NCBI GenBank assembly: GCA_949292375.1
Contig: CASEZG010000001.1
Coordinates: 1-60,678 of the forward strand
Length of the DNA stretch: 60,678 bases
Source: an uncultured Pseudomonadota bacterium
Lineage (GTDB): Bacteria; Pseudomonadota; Alphaproteobacteria; RF32; CAG-239
Direction of reading: 5' to 3'
Position numbers and translations under genes: made by a program. Positions 17,010 through 26,644 of the stretch are shown here, one piece after another. A model generated the notes under the pieces. It saw only the letters and a program-made list of their open reading frames with translations. It was not told where the DNA came from and searched no databases. How positions within the stretch are numbered: position 1 is the stretch's first letter; each line of letters starts with the position of its first letter.

Positions 17010-18074
17010 ATGTCCCGTGCCGAAGATATTTTTCAGAAACTGATTTATTTTGGGGAAGATGCCATTGATGATTTTATTGTCAATCTGCAAACCGAAGAGT
17101 TGTTCTTAGACTTCAAACAAGCCGTATCTACAGGCAAGAACGGTACCAGTCTTCATAAAGATGACCGCAAAAATCTGGCTAAAGGAATCTCTGGTTTCGG
17201 AAACTCTGAAGGCGGCGTTATCGTTTGGGGCGTGGAATGCAGCCGTGATTATGAAATCGGCGATGTTGCCAAAGCCAAAGTTAAGGTCAAAAATGTGCAC
17301 CGCTTTTTAAGCTGGTTGGAAAATGCTATTTCCGGCTGCACTATTCCCAGCCATAATCGGGTTCGCAACCATATTATCAGTGTTGATGAAAACGGCGACG
17401 GCTTTGTGGCTACTTATATTCCTAAGTCTGATTTGGCTCCTTTGATGACCACAATGGGAAACAATATTTATATCCGCTCCGGCTCAAATAATGTGCCGGC
17501 TCCCTACTCTGTTATTGCCGGAATGTTCGGAAAACGTCCGCAACCGAATATTGAACTGATTGTGGCTGACAGAAGTTTGGAGATTTTGGATAATGCAGAT
17601 GAGGATATGGTTTATCCTTCCTCACTTAATAATCCGCCGGAAAAATATATGCGCCTGAGTTTTACGATTTGTGGGCAAAATGAGAGCAATGTGATTGCGC
17701 GGGAAATGTATCTTTCTTGTTCTTGCAGCAGCAAAGGCGGGGACTATAACAAAGTTCGGTTCTCAAACTATAACCAAATGGATTCAATCCCCGGAATTGA
17801 GGGGCAGCTCAACCTGATTACAAGACCTGACTTGCGTTTGCCGCCGCGCGGAATTATTCGTTTTGCCAAAGTAACCATCATTTTCTCTCCCTACAGCGAG
17901 GAAGATTTTATTATGGACGGTGTTATCGGCGCAGACCACGCCGCTCCGAAAGATTTTCGTATCTATCTGCCGAAAAACAAGCTCCGCTCCTTTGTGGCAA
18001 AAGCTATGCGCGAGGGTGAAGATGCCTATCTGTTGGAGCAAGAGTTCTTTACCGAATATTTTAGGAGCGAGTGA
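17010..18074 (+). CDS. AlbA_2 (Schlafen-type) domain protein
   Basis: 354 residues from ATG 17010, with AGGGAGAA upstream. The N-terminal AlbA_2 domain (about 25-140) shows [10 protein letters not shown], then [18 protein letters not shown], the pattern of the putative DNA-binding / ATPase-like fold of COG2865. The remaining 200 residues are unrecognised beta-rich sequence. The cellular role is unknown. It lies between ispH (12-bp gap) and rnhA (2-bp gap) and is probably co-transcribed with both. Confidence 0.8.
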   Translation: MSRAEDIFQKLIYFGEDAIDDFIVNLQTEELFLDFKQAVSTGKNGTSLHKDDRKNLAKGISGFGNSEGGVIVWGVECSRDYEIGDVAKAKVKVKNVHRFLSWLENAISGCTIPSHNRVRNHIISVDENGDGFVATYIPKSDLAPLMTTMGNNIYIRSGSNNVPAPYSVIAGMFGKRPQPNIELIVADRSLEILDNADEDMVYPSSLNNPPEKYMRLSFTICGQNESNVIAREMYLSCSCSSKGGDYNKVRFSNYNQMDSIPGIEGQLNLITRPDLRLPPRGIIRFAKVTIIFSPYSEEDFIMDGVIGADHAAPKDFRIYLPKNKLRSFVAKAMREGEDAYLLEQEFFTEYFRSE

Positions 18075-18076
18075 GA

Positions 18077-18529
18077 ATGATACGCGTGGAGATTTTTACC
18101 GACGGTGCGTGCTCAGGCAATCCAGGAGCCGGCGGTTGGGGAGCATTGCTTCGTCATAAAGATACGGAAAAAGAGCTCAGCGGTGCAGAAGCTGAAACAA
18201 CAAATAATCGTATGGAGTTGACCGCGGTTATTGAGGCCTTAAAAGCCTTAAAAAAAGCTTGTAACATTACGCTTTATACCGACAGCCGCTATGTGATGGA
18301 CGGTATTACAAAATGGTTGCCAAACTGGAAACAAAATAACTGGAAAACGAGCAACAAAAAATCTGCCGTGAAAAATGTGGACCTTTGGCAGAAGTTGGAC
18401 ATGCTGACTCAGGGGCATGAGATTCGGTGGGTTTGGGTCAAAGGACATAACGGACATCCTGAAAATGAACGCGTTGACCAGCTGGCTCGCGATGCTATTT
18501 TCTCCTTAAAAAAACCTGAAAATTCATAG
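18077..18529 (+). CDS. rnhA: Ribonuclease HI
   Basis: 150 residues from ATG 18077, preferred to GTG 18071 because AGGAG at 18063-18067 is well spaced for it. Catalytic acids are visible in [36 protein letters not shown] and the final [11 protein letters not shown]. It cleaves the RNA strand of RNA-DNA hybrids. Confidence 0.96.
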   Translation: MIRVEIFTDGACSGNPGAGGWGALLRHKDTEKELSGAEAETTNNRMELTAVIEALKALKKACNITLYTDSRYVMDGITKWLPNWKQNNWKTSNKKSAVKNVDLWQKLDMLTQGHEIRWVWVKGHNGHPENERVDQLARDAIFSLKKPENS

Positions 18530-18555
18530 AGTTACATCAATATTCTACAAAAAAG

Positions 18556-18584
18556 TTGACAATTGGACATAATTTTGCTAGTAT
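18556..18584 (+). promoter_or_regulatory. Sigma-70 type promoter
   Basis: Perfect TTGACA (18556-18561), 17 bases, TAGTAT (18579-18584), 33 bases before the ATG at 18617. Confidence 0.75.
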
Positions 18585-18616
18585 TTGTCTAGCTTTAATA
18601 ATTATGGTGGTTCTCA

Positions 18617-19255
18617 ATGGAGCTTGATAACAAGAAATGTAAAAGCGTCCGTGAGTTTTTTGAGTTTCTCATAAAAAGCGGACAACTCTTGGAAAGCCAA
18701 AAGAAATATGACGAAAAAAGCCATATAAAGTATATTAACGGTCGTGTGACGGCTAACGGGAAAAATGTGGTTTCCGGTTTGGACTGGAGCAAAATCCGCG
18801 CAAGGCAGTTTTGCTTTAACAACGACCCCTCCGATTCAACTCCCCTTGTTTCATCTTACGATAAACTTCCTACAACAAGTTATGGCATAAGCGGTGATTT
18901 ACCGATGCCCGATAATATCTTAGAATTTTTGCAGCATAATGCTTACGGTCATTTCCTTGTTAAAAAGGATAAAATTACGGTGCAAAAAAATATTTGTATC
19001 GTTCCTATGCGTGATATGAACCTTAGTAACCTTGAAGTTGTCGGAAATGTTATGTGGCATGGCGGAAAAATAAGACTCAGCCAACTTCCGAAAGTAAGCG
19101 GAAAAATTTATGGTTTAAAGAAAGAGCATATTATTTCAGAAAAAAATGTAACGCTTAATCCGGCAACCTTGGCTCGTCTCCATGTACGGCTTTCTGATTT
19201 TTTAGAAACACCTGCTACAGGTGTTTTTCGCGGTTTTTTACAGCGTTATTTTTAA
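18617..19255 (+). CDS. Hypothetical protein
   Basis: 212 residues, no signal peptide or membrane segment. The first third is lysine-rich (KSVREFFEFLIKSGQLLESQ); the centre holds NLSNLEVVGNVMWHGGKIRLSQLPKV, which reads like a beta-strand ladder. No family recognised. It has a strong promoter of its own and ends one base before the convergent DsbD-type gene, with no hairpin between them. Confidence 0.6.
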   Translation: MELDNKKCKSVREFFEFLIKSGQLLESQKKYDEKSHIKYINGRVTANGKNVVSGLDWSKIRARQFCFNNDPSDSTPLVSSYDKLPTTSYGISGDLPMPDNILEFLQHNAYGHFLVKKDKITVQKNICIVPMRDMNLSNLEVVGNVMWHGGKIRLSQLPKVSGKIYGLKKEHIISEKNVTLNPATLARLHVRLSDFLETPATGVFRGFLQRYF

Positions 19256-19256
19256 T

Positions 19257-21935
19257 TTATTCCGAAATGCTTCGCAATATTTTACTTAAATTACGTTCGG
19301 TCAAAATTTCGGGAAGAACCATTCCGTCCGGAACCATCGGCGAAAAAGCAACATAAAAAGGCAACCCTTGCCGTCCGAACTTCTTCATAAAACTCAGAAC
19401 CTCCTTATTATACGATGTCCAATCTACCTCTATGAGCTCCACATTGTTATTTTTTAAGAAATTCTCAATAATGGCATTATCAAAAACCGTTGCGTCGTTA
19501 TATTTGCAGGTGAGACACCAATCTGCTCCAACAGCAACAATCACTGTCTTACCTTCTTTGATTCTTGCCGAAATTTTATCATAGTTTATGATTTCTTCTT
19601 TGCCTGAAGTACTGATTTCTTGTTCTGTATTAAAACTTCTTACGCCATCAAATAAAGCTATACTCAATATGACGATTAATACAGATATTATGCTGCGATT
19701 GTACCAGCAAAAGACTCTTTCTTTTACCTCCGGCTCAAAGTCTGTTTCATCAACAGCATCTAATAACTGATGGCGATAATATAAAATGAACAAAAACGCA
19801 CCGATATAAAGTATAGTCCTAAAAGTAGCACTCCATCCCATTTGGGCATATAAGATGCTTAAAAGCCATACAAGGGTTAAAAATAGCATAAAGCCCATTA
19901 TTTTATTCAGACGTTCCATCCAACTGCCCGGTTTGGGCATAAAATCAACAATATTCGGGAAGTAATACACCAGAATGTAAGGCAAAGATAATCCAAGTGC
20001 AACAGCGTTCAAAACAAGCCATATATCCATTATGCTTCCGGCAAGAGCAAAACCGATGGCTGTTCCCAAGTATGGCGCCGTACAAGGTGTGGACATCAGA
20101 ACGGCCAAGGCTCCCGTAAAAAAGTGGGCGATATCTGCTGTTTTCTTTTTTGGGGTGAGTTGTTGTTTTAGCCATTGCGGGGTTTTGATTCCTAACCAAT
20201 TCCATACTATCGCCATAAAAATCGTAATGGCAAAAATCATTATAATCAAAAATATCGGATTTTGAAATTGCATTCCCCAGCCGATGCTTTTTCCGCCAAA
20301 TTTGAGAAGGCTTAACATAATGGCAATAAGCTCAAAAGAGGCAAATATCCCGCCAATAGTCAAAGCAAAATTGCGGCGTAATTTTTCGGGTGATGTGGCT
20401 CCGAATTTTGTTAAAGACAAAAGTTTAATTGAAAGAACAGGAAAAACGCAAGGCATAAAATTTAGTAAAAATCCTCCAATAACAGCCATAAGAATCAAGC
20501 TCAGCGAGAGGTGTCCTATCTGATAATCAAAGCCGGAGGCCTTTTGAACATTTATGCTTTTGCGTAAGTATTCCTCATCATTAAGCCTTGCCGTTATCGT
20601 AAAGTTATGATTTTCCAGTTTTTGAGTTTTGTTTACCGGAGAAAGTCTGGCCGTAATGCCATTGTCACCTACTGAAATTCTCGGTCGTTCAAACAGTATG
20701 TTATCCTCATCTTCGACATATACATCAAAATTATTCAAATCATCTTTAGTGGAAAATTCTAATCTTAGAACTTCTTCTGTTGGAGAAACTTCATCGACGA
20801 CCGCCTTTTTTAGTTCAAATACAGAAGTTTTTTCTTGGGGTTGACGATAAAAACTCTGGATGATGAAATTATTTACTGACGAATAAAAACCTTCGCCAGC
20901 CTCTAATTTTAGCTCTAGGTTTACTTGTTCCTCTTTACAAATAAATTCTCTTGAACAAATTGTAAATTCGGCTTTGGCTTTGAGCTCCAACGGCTGATTA
21001 ATATCTTTTATTGCTAGCCTTAGGGGCAACATAAAGTTCCCTTTCCAGACTGCCGCCGTTTGCCCGTCTGTGCTTGAAAGCCTGAGCGGGACGGGAAAAT
21101 CATAAGTCGCTTTAACCAAATTTTTGGAATCGGCAAAAGAAATTGTCGGTTTTTTATATTCTTTATAGTTTTGAGCCAGAATAAAATAATCTGCTTTCAA
21201 ATCAAAATGGATGCCGCCTCTAATATCCTTTTTGTTGTTTATGGTACTGTCTTCGGTAATAAGTCTTATTTCGACATTGTCTGATTTAACCCATTTTCCG
21301 GTTCCTTGTTTGCCGACAAAAGGGTCTTCATATATCACACCGTAAAACAGCAGCTTCTTCCATTCCAGTTTTTTGAGCATCGTATTTAGTTTTGCAAAAC
21401 CTTCGTTTTGAGATGAAGCTTGTTTTTCTCTTTCATATCTGGCCTTATAGGCCTTAAAATCACGAACATTGCCCCCGTAAGACAATACCTTTTTGAAGTC
21501 TTCTACAACAACCAAATCATCTGACGGAATATATTCTTGTTTTTTGGGAAGGTCATATTCTGTTTCTGCAACAATCAGCGGAGGTTCTTCCGGTAGCAAA
21601 AATTTTGCTTTGATATCTTCGTAAACTTCTTTTCCATAACGATAAAATTTTATCAACCAACGAATCGTGGCTTCTCGGTCATAAACTTCCTGTTGGCTTA
21701 AATTTGGAAACTTTTGCGCCACATCTTCCGAAAAATCTTTTTCAATCTCATTGCCCGGATAGGTTTCATTGAAATATTTGCCGATGGAAATGTAGCCATC
21801 AACAATCTCGGGAAATGTCGGTGTTTCTTTTTCTATCGTTTCCGTGTCATCTAAATCTAATATTACTTCGGCGGCGCAAATCTGTGCGCTTAAAAGGAGC
21901 CATATAAAACTTATGCTTTGCAAAAAAAACTTCAT
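19257..21935 (-). CDS. DsbD/ScsB-type thiol:disulfide interchange protein
   Basis: 892 residues. Signal peptide 1-22; a long periplasmic N-terminal region (to about 465) with the beta-rich part near 240-360; a CcdA/DsbD membrane domain of about eight helices carrying the two reactive prolyl-cysteines FMPCVFPVLS and STPCTAPYLG; and a periplasmic thioredoxin domain at the end with VAVGADWCLTCKYND (CxxC). It moves electrons from cytoplasmic thioredoxin to periplasmic disulfides. The long N-terminus is closer to ScsB than to E. coli DsbD. The periplasmic region before the beta-rich part (about 25-200) is unrecognised. It could keep cysteines of exported proteins reduced or correctly paired. Confidence 0.88.
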   Translation of the reverse strand: MKFFLQSISFIWLLLSAQICAAEVILDLDDTETIEKETPTFPEIVDGYISIGKYFNETYPGNEIEKDFSEDVAQKFPNLSQQEVYDREATIRWLIKFYRYGKEVYEDIKAKFLLPEEPPLIVAETEYDLPKKQEYIPSDDLVVVEDFKKVLSYGGNVRDFKAYKARYEREKQASSQNEGFAKLNTMLKKLEWKKLLFYGVIYEDPFVGKQGTGKWVKSDNVEIRLITEDSTINNKKDIRGGIHFDLKADYFILAQNYKEYKKPTISFADSKNLVKATYDFPVPLRLSSTDGQTAAVWKGNFMLPLRLAIKDINQPLELKAKAEFTICSREFICKEEQVNLELKLEAGEGFYSSVNNFIIQSFYRQPQEKTSVFELKKAVVDEVSPTEEVLRLEFSTKDDLNNFDVYVEDEDNILFERPRISVGDNGITARLSPVNKTQKLENHNFTITARLNDEEYLRKSINVQKASGFDYQIGHLSLSLILMAVIGGFLLNFMPCVFPVLSIKLLSLTKFGATSPEKLRRNFALTIGGIFASFELIAIMLSLLKFGGKSIGWGMQFQNPIFLIIMIFAITIFMAIVWNWLGIKTPQWLKQQLTPKKKTADIAHFFTGALAVLMSTPCTAPYLGTAIGFALAGSIMDIWLVLNAVALGLSLPYILVYYFPNIVDFMPKPGSWMERLNKIMGFMLFLTLVWLLSILYAQMGWSATFRTILYIGAFLFILYYRHQLLDAVDETDFEPEVKERVFCWYNRSIISVLIVILSIALFDGVRSFNTEQEISTSGKEEIINYDKISARIKEGKTVIVAVGADWCLTCKYNDATVFDNAIIENFLKNNNVELIEVDWTSYNKEVLSFMKKFGRQGLPFYVAFSPMVPDGMVLPEILTERNLSKILRSISE

Positions 21936-22020
21936 AAATCTCTCTTCTCGCCTTAAAAAATATTTTCATGTTCCTCAATTTTATGATATACTAGCACTGT
22001 TGGGTAAATAAAAAGTAATT

Positions 22021-22608
22021 ATGATGGTGATTAAATTGATGGCAGACAATCGTGGTTTATATCTTACGGGTAAATGTCTTGTTTCCATGCCGAATATGGA
22101 TGACGAGCGGTTTGCTGACACCTTGATTTATATTTGCTCACATTCTAAAGAAGGGGCAATGGGTTTTGTGGTTAACAAAAAAATTAAAGAGTTCTCCTTT
22201 GCTGATTTAGCCAACCAACTTCCGATAAATACTGTTCGACCGGTGGAACCCATTGACCTCCATCAAGGAGGACCGCTTGAAAAAGTTCGCGGTTTTGTTT
22301 TGCATTCTACAGATTATATCAAGCCTGATACCGTTGTTATTGATGATAAAATGGCTATATCCTCATCTATTGATGTTATTACGGACATCGCTTTCGGTAT
22401 TGGTCCTAAGGAAAATTTGATTGCTTTGGGCTATGCCAGTTGGGCTCCTCAACAACTTGAAAATGAAATCCGCAACAACTCTTGGCTGGTCGCCGACCCG
22501 ACGCCTGAACTTGTTTTTCGGACTAAAGATGAAGAAAAATGGCAAAAAGCCATAGAATCTCTCGGTATTGACCTTGCACACCTAAGTTCTCGGGTCGGAC
22601 ATGCCTAG
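22021..22608 (+). CDS. yqgE: YqgE/AlgH family protein
   Basis: 195 residues from ATG 22021; ATG 22039 (MADNRGLYLTGKCLVSMP) would also match the family's usual beginning. Motifs: LVSMPNMDDERFADTLIYIC, GAMGFVVNK, HQGGPLEKVRGFVLHS and GYASWAPQQLENEI. Widely conserved in proteobacteria; function unknown. TATACT (near 21987) upstream is a possible -10. Confidence 0.9.
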   Translation: MMVIKLMADNRGLYLTGKCLVSMPNMDDERFADTLIYICSHSKEGAMGFVVNKKIKEFSFADLANQLPINTVRPVEPIDLHQGGPLEKVRGFVLHSTDYIKPDTVVIDDKMAISSSIDVITDIAFGIGPKENLIALGYASWAPQQLENEIRNNSWLVADPTPELVFRTKDEEKWQKAIESLGIDLAHLSSRVGHA

Positions 22609-22626
22609 TTTTTAATAACGACTTTT

Positions 22627-24051
22627 TTATTTTTCCGCAGAAGCCAATTGTTTTTTATCTGCTTGTGCAAACATATTTTTGTGGCTTTCTTTTAACAAGG
22701 CAATGCTCTTTTTGAACTTGGCCAAATTTTGCCCTGTAAGATTTTCACCTGCTGCCGCCTTAATTTTTAAGGGGTTAACTCGTTTGCCGTTTTGCAAAAC
22801 CTCATAATGCAAGTGAGGACCCGTCGAGCGTCCGGTTGAGCCGACATAACCGATAACTTGGCCCTGCTTGACCCTTACACCGGGGCGAATGCCTTTAGCA
22901 AACTTCCACATATGCCCATATGCGGTGGAATATTCAGAATTGTGGCGAATCTTAACATAGTTGCCATATGCGCCGTTATACTTTGCCATCTGGACAACAC
23001 CGTCTCCGCCGGCATAAATCTTGGTGCCTTTTGGGGCGGCATAATCAACACCCCAATGTACTTTGTATTTTTTAAGAATCGGATGGAAACGACGACCAAA
23101 CGGGGATGATATGCGTGCTTGCTTGAAGGACATCGGTTTCCGGTCCAACGTCTTTTTCATGGCATAACCCTTCTCGTTGTAATAATCAACGTTACCTTTT
23201 TTGTCTTCAAAACGATAAAGGGCGATTTTGTCTTTACGCAGCTGCAAAGCGGCATACAAAATATTGCCGGATTTAACGGTCTCGCCATTCGGGGTTATCT
23301 GATTTTCATAAATAATCTCAAACTTATCACCTTTGCGTAAATCGCGTCTGAAATCTACGCTATAAGAAAAAATATTGATAAAATTAGCAACAACACGGCT
23401 TGGAACACCTTGTTTTTGCATAGAGGCGGACAAGGTTCCGCTAATGCTTCCCGAGGCAGAATTTATCTCTTCTAACAGTTCATCTTGTTCAACACGTGCT
23501 TCGTACCCCTCTGTTTCATTTTTTTCAAGAATGAACCTCTTACCAAGAGAGGGGGAGATTGTTATGTTATCTAGAGATAAAAGTGTATTTTCTTTAGGAT
23601 CAATCGTCGTTGTAATATTAATTTTTTGCCCGATACGAAGATTGCGCGGGTCATAAACTTTTTTTAATACTGTATAAATATTGTGTGCTTCATTGTATTC
23701 GAGACCCAAATCAGATAATATGCTGATGAGCGTATCGCCCTTTGATATTTCAATCTCCTTCTCAACAGTTTTTTCTCTGTCGCCATAATTAACCATATCA
23801 TACAAAGATTTTATATTTTCTACAGAACTCTCCGGATATATGGTTTCAGAAGCATCAATTTCTTCTCTTAATGAATTTTCCATCATCAGATAATCAAACT
23901 TATCCGAACGAGAAACTGATGCCTTAACACTGTTGTTGTTGGTCAAGGATAGCATAAACGCAAAAGTAACCGCCGTTGCATAGCCTAAAGCAAGCAAGCG
24001 GTGTTTGTTGCGGGGGTTTTGCCCAATATTTATAATACGCTGTAAATCCAT
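22627..24051 (-). CDS. M23 family peptidoglycan endopeptidase with OapA/LysM-type region
   Basis: 474 residues. One membrane helix near residues 21-36 anchors it facing the periplasm. A LysM/OapA-like stretch (EISKGDTLISILSDLGLEYNE through LRIGQKI) lies near 105-150, and the C-terminal M23 domain carries zinc ligands in HWGVDYAAP, the YGHMWKFA segment and HLHYEV. The order matches MepM/YebA, which cuts peptide cross-links during wall growth. Convergent with yqgE at a distance of 18 bases. Confidence 0.92.
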   Translation of the reverse strand: MDLQRIINIGQNPRNKHRLLALGYATAVTFAFMLSLTNNNSVKASVSRSDKFDYLMMENSLREEIDASETIYPESSVENIKSLYDMVNYGDREKTVEKEIEISKGDTLISILSDLGLEYNEAHNIYTVLKKVYDPRNLRIGQKINITTTIDPKENTLLSLDNITISPSLGKRFILEKNETEGYEARVEQDELLEEINSASGSISGTLSASMQKQGVPSRVVANFINIFSYSVDFRRDLRKGDKFEIIYENQITPNGETVKSGNILYAALQLRKDKIALYRFEDKKGNVDYYNEKGYAMKKTLDRKPMSFKQARISSPFGRRFHPILKKYKVHWGVDYAAPKGTKIYAGGDGVVQMAKYNGAYGNYVKIRHNSEYSTAYGHMWKFAKGIRPGVRVKQGQVIGYVGSTGRSTGPHLHYEVLQNGKRVNPLKIKAAAGENLTGQNLAKFKKSIALLKESHKNMFAQADKKQLASAEK

Positions 24052-24224
24052 ACAATTTCACACTTATATAATTTGCACCAGAGTAAGTTGCCTTATATTT
24101 AAAATATTTTCAAGCATATTATGCTCCTTAGCCCTAAAAGCCAAGAAAACTCCGGCATCTTATGTGTATAAGTTGGATTGTATCATAAATTTCGTTAATA
24201 ATGTCATAATTTGAAAAAAAGTGC

Positions 24225-24253
24225 TTGCATTTATTTTTTTTGTTATGTATAAG
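24225..24253 (+). promoter_or_regulatory. Promoter of tRNA-Asp
   Basis: TTGCAT (24225-24230), 17 bases, TATAAG (24248-24253), 17 bases before the mature tRNA. Confidence 0.6.
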
Positions 24254-24270
24254 AATATTCGTCATCAGAT

Positions 24271-24347
24271 GGGGGCGTAGTTCAGTTGGTTAGAATACAT
24301 GCCTGTCACGCATGGGGTCGCGAGTTCGAGCCTCGTCGCTCCCGCCA
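24271..24347 (+). tRNA. tRNA-Asp (GTC)
   Basis: 77 bases including an encoded CCA. The acceptor stem GGGGGCG pairs with CGCTCCC (one G-T); D arm, anticodon loop CTGTCAC with anticodon GTC, and T loop TTCGAGC are all in place. Very similar to E. coli tRNA-Asp over its core. Confidence 0.97.
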
Positions 24348-24351
24348 TCTA

Positions 24352-24380
24352 AAACCCGACTTTCTTGAGTTGGGTTTTTT
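24352..24380 (+). terminator. tRNA-Asp terminator
   Basis: AAACCCGAC / GTTGGGTTT stem (one G-T pair), 8-base loop and a run of Ts. The same hairpin is repeated at about 24644-24672 and 24710-24738. Confidence 0.8.
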
Positions 24381-24390
24381 GTTTATCCAA

Positions 24391-24465
24391 ATCCCTTTTC
24401 GGCTCGCCCTCGCTTCGCGAGTTCTTCAATCCCTTTTCGGCTCGCCCTCGCTTCGCGAGTTCTTC
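24391..24465. repeat. 38-bp tandem repeat, two copies
   Basis: A unit beginning ATCCCTTTTCGGCTCGCCCT occurs at 24391 and again at 24429. Each holds the small hairpin CTCGC-TTC-GCGAG. The surrounding gene-free stretch 24466-24610 is locally GC-richer and full of CGCTCGC/CTTGC strings; no gene is seen in it. Confidence 0.8.
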
Positions 24466-24610
24466 TGGCTCTTAAGTCTTGCATCCCTCCGCTCGCAAGA
24501 CTAACTCGCTGCGGTCATTCGTTTTGTAACGCTTGCGCCGCTCGCTGCCGCTTGCTTGCAGGCTAACAAAACTTCACCTGAACGCTCAAAAAACTTCCTC
24601 AGGAACTTTT

Positions 24611-24742
24611 TTGAACCTTCAGCCTCGTCGCTCCCGCCATCTAAAACCCGACTTTCTTGAGTTGGGTTTTTTGTTTTTGAACCTTCAGCCTCGTCGCTCC
24701 CGCCATCTAAAACCCGACTTTCTTGAGTTGGGTTTTTTGTTT
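24611..24742. repeat. 66-bp tandem repeat copying the tRNA-Asp 3' end and terminator
   Basis: Two units (24611-24676, 24677-24742). Each contains 56 bases identical to 24329-24384, that is the last 19 bases of tRNA-Asp with CCA plus its terminator, preceded by TTGAACCTTC. The tail therefore has three copies of the same tRNA end. Confidence 0.9.
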
Positions 24743-24805
24743 TTTAAAATGAAAAAGACAGCCTTTTTTTTACAGACTGCCTTTATTCTTATTACTTCCC
24801 CTGAC

Positions 24806-25183
24806 TTATTTTTCATAAATCAGGTTCAGTTTTACTGCTCTATCTGAGGTCTTAATGAATTCAGTCCCCCAAGTCAGTATCTTTTCGCCCTTAGGAAAGA
24901 ATATATTGTATACTCTTTCGTAATTATTGAAAACAACCTGCACACAGCGGCTATCTTCCGATAAAACCGTCATGTCGGTTATTTCTTCTCCCTTTTTGAT
25001 ATAAACATCAAGGGTTTGCTCGGCATCATCAGCATTTTCTTTCAAAACTATGCCTTGATACTTGGTGCTCTCAACATAGTCTTGATGAATTTGGTCAAAC
25101 AATGCCTCTTGGGCTTTTTTCTCTTTGTTCTGTGAGCATGCGCACATGGCGGCACACATCACAATAAATAATAGCTTTTTCAT
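24806..25183 (-). CDS. Small lipoprotein, unknown function
   Basis: 125 residues from the ATG at 25183; the in-frame extension to 25231 has no signal character. Signal sequence MKKLLFIVMCAAMCAC ends in a lipobox with Cys16 as the lipid-carrying residue. The mature part is a compact mixed alpha/beta sequence (KKAQEALFDQIHQDYVES, RCVQVVFNNYERVYNIFFP). No family recognised. Transcribed towards the tRNA tail. Confidence 0.7.
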   Translation of the reverse strand: MKKLLFIVMCAAMCACSQNKEKKAQEALFDQIHQDYVESTKYQGIVLKENADDAEQTLDVYIKKGEEITDMTVLSEDSRCVQVVFNNYERVYNIFFPKGEKILTWGTEFIKTSDRAVKLNLIYEK

Positions 25184-25308
25184 AATGTTTAAAATTTTTC
25201 CATAGCGTTTATAGCATATTTTTATCCACAAAACAACAATTTATTCTGCTCTGCTATTTTCCGACAAAATCGGTGTGCTATATTATCACTTAAATAAGGA
25301 GAAATTTT

Positions 25309-25710
25309 ATGGCTGAGAACACAAATACTGAAAAGAAAATCGGATTCGGACGCAAAATTTTGACTCTAATATTAACCTCGCCGGTCAATACGCTCTTGGG
25401 CGTGGCATTGGTTTATTTTGCTTTTCAGGCTTATGTTTTGGATAATTCACCGGTTTTGAATCAAACGGCAGCTCTGGGCGTTATCTGTCTTTGGATTTTG
25501 TGGTTTGTCGCCAAAAGTATCATCAAGCTCCTGCTTGTTCTGCTTTTGGGTGGTTTTGTGGTTTTCTCTTATTATAATTACATTAATCAAGATGCCAATT
25601 TGTGCAAACAAAACGGCGGCGTTTGGAATGATACCACAAAAACTTGCGAAGAAAAAACCGGTTGGCTACATAACCTGCAAGAGCAGATAGCAAAATATCT
25701 TAAGAATTAG
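25309..25710 (+). CDS. Small inner-membrane protein, unknown function
   Basis: 133 residues with three predicted membrane helices (about 22-43, 53-68 and 70-87) and a C-terminal soluble tail containing two cysteines (LCKQNGGVWNDTTKTCEEK), a spacing often seen in small extracytoplasmic loops. AAGGAG lies 8 bases before the ATG. It overlaps the convergent basic-protein gene by 11 bases. Confidence 0.7.
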   Translation: MAENTNTEKKIGFGRKILTLILTSPVNTLLGVALVYFAFQAYVLDNSPVLNQTAALGVICLWILWFVAKSIIKLLLVLLLGGFVVFSYYNYINQDANLCKQNGGVWNDTTKTCEEKTGWLHNLQEQIAKYLKN

Positions 25711-26644
25711 ATTTCGAATCGGCAATTGCTTGCAACAAACCCAATATGGTTTTGCCCGTGGATTTTCTAAACCGTTGTTTGAGCTTGTAGCGGCGTTTGT
25801 ATTCCTTAGTTTTGGGATTTTCTTTTGCTTTTTGCGCAATAATTTCTTTGTTCTTTAGATAATAGTTATGGGAAACTTCTTTTCGGTTGCCCATTTGGTT
25901 GTGGCGTTTATCTATCTCTTTTAACAACTCCGGATTTTCTTCCTTGAGTTTGCGACGTTTTTCATTGCGCTTGCTATAAATTTCTTCTTTGTTGGCTTCC
26001 AGATATTTTTTGCTCCGGCCTCGGCTGGCAATACGATAAAAATCTTTCTTATCCTTTGGCATTTGTTCCCAATATTTTTTAGAATCGGCCTTTGCTTTCT
26101 CGGGATTTTCAGCTCTCAGGCGTTGCATGCGCTGACGAGCTTTCTCTCTTATTTCGGCCTTTTTCTCTTCTGAAAGCGAAGCTTGATATAACCTATATTT
26201 TTCCGGAGAATACGCCTTGCCTTTGGCTTTTTTGTTCCCTTTGAGCAAAGCCTCTTTCTGCTCAACCAAAAAATTATATTTTGCAGGATAATATTCATCC
26301 AAAACTTTTGCTGCTTTGGAAAAATCTATGTTTATGGGACGCAGACCTTCAAGCTTTGAGGCCTTATTATTCAGCTTGTTGAACTCTTGCGGAAAAATGG
26401 CAAACTCTTTTTTTCCGGCCTTGAGCTTAACCGGAAGCAAAGCATAAACCGACAACATCGTTTCCTCTGAGAAATATGCCTCTTCATTTATTACTGCGGT
26501 TAAATCTTTTTCAGAAATCAATTGCTCAAGACCTGATGTCTGTAAAAAATTTTGAATTTCTGCTTGTTCTGAGGGATAACCTCCCATCCAAGCACAAAAT
26601 ATGTCTTGTAAACTTTCTATGCGTTCTTTGTTATAAGCTTTCAC
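25700..26644 (-). CDS. Highly basic hypothetical protein
   Basis: 314 residues. The first 125 look globular (SLQDIFCAWMGGYPSEQAEI, VYALLPVKLKAGKKEFAIFP). The C-terminal 180 are a long Lys/Arg/Glu-rich helical stretch with recurring short units such as RLRAENPEKAKADSKKYWEQ, KYLEANKEEIYSKRNEKRRK and NYYLKNKEIIAQKAKENPKT. No family was recognised; such repeats occur in some phage and nucleic-acid-binding proteins, but no function is claimed. Confidence 0.65.
   Translation of the reverse strand: MKAYNKERIESLQDIFCAWMGGYPSEQAEIQNFLQTSGLEQLISEKDLTAVINEEAYFSEETMLSVYALLPVKLKAGKKEFAIFPQEFNKLNNKASKLEGLRPINIDFSKAAKVLDEYYPAKYNFLVEQKEALLKGNKKAKGKAYSPEKYRLYQASLSEEKKAEIREKARQRMQRLRAENPEKAKADSKKYWEQMPKDKKDFYRIASRGRSKKYLEANKEEIYSKRNEKRRKLKEENPELLKEIDKRHNQMGNRKEVSHNYYLKNKEIIAQKAKENPKTKEYKRRYKLKQRFRKSTGKTILGLLQAIADSKSNS

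Noticed and set aside
24286..24847. Open frames running through tRNA-Asp and its repeated tail
   Set aside because: They translate the tRNA and terminator copies (repeated KPDFLELGF) and have no coding character.
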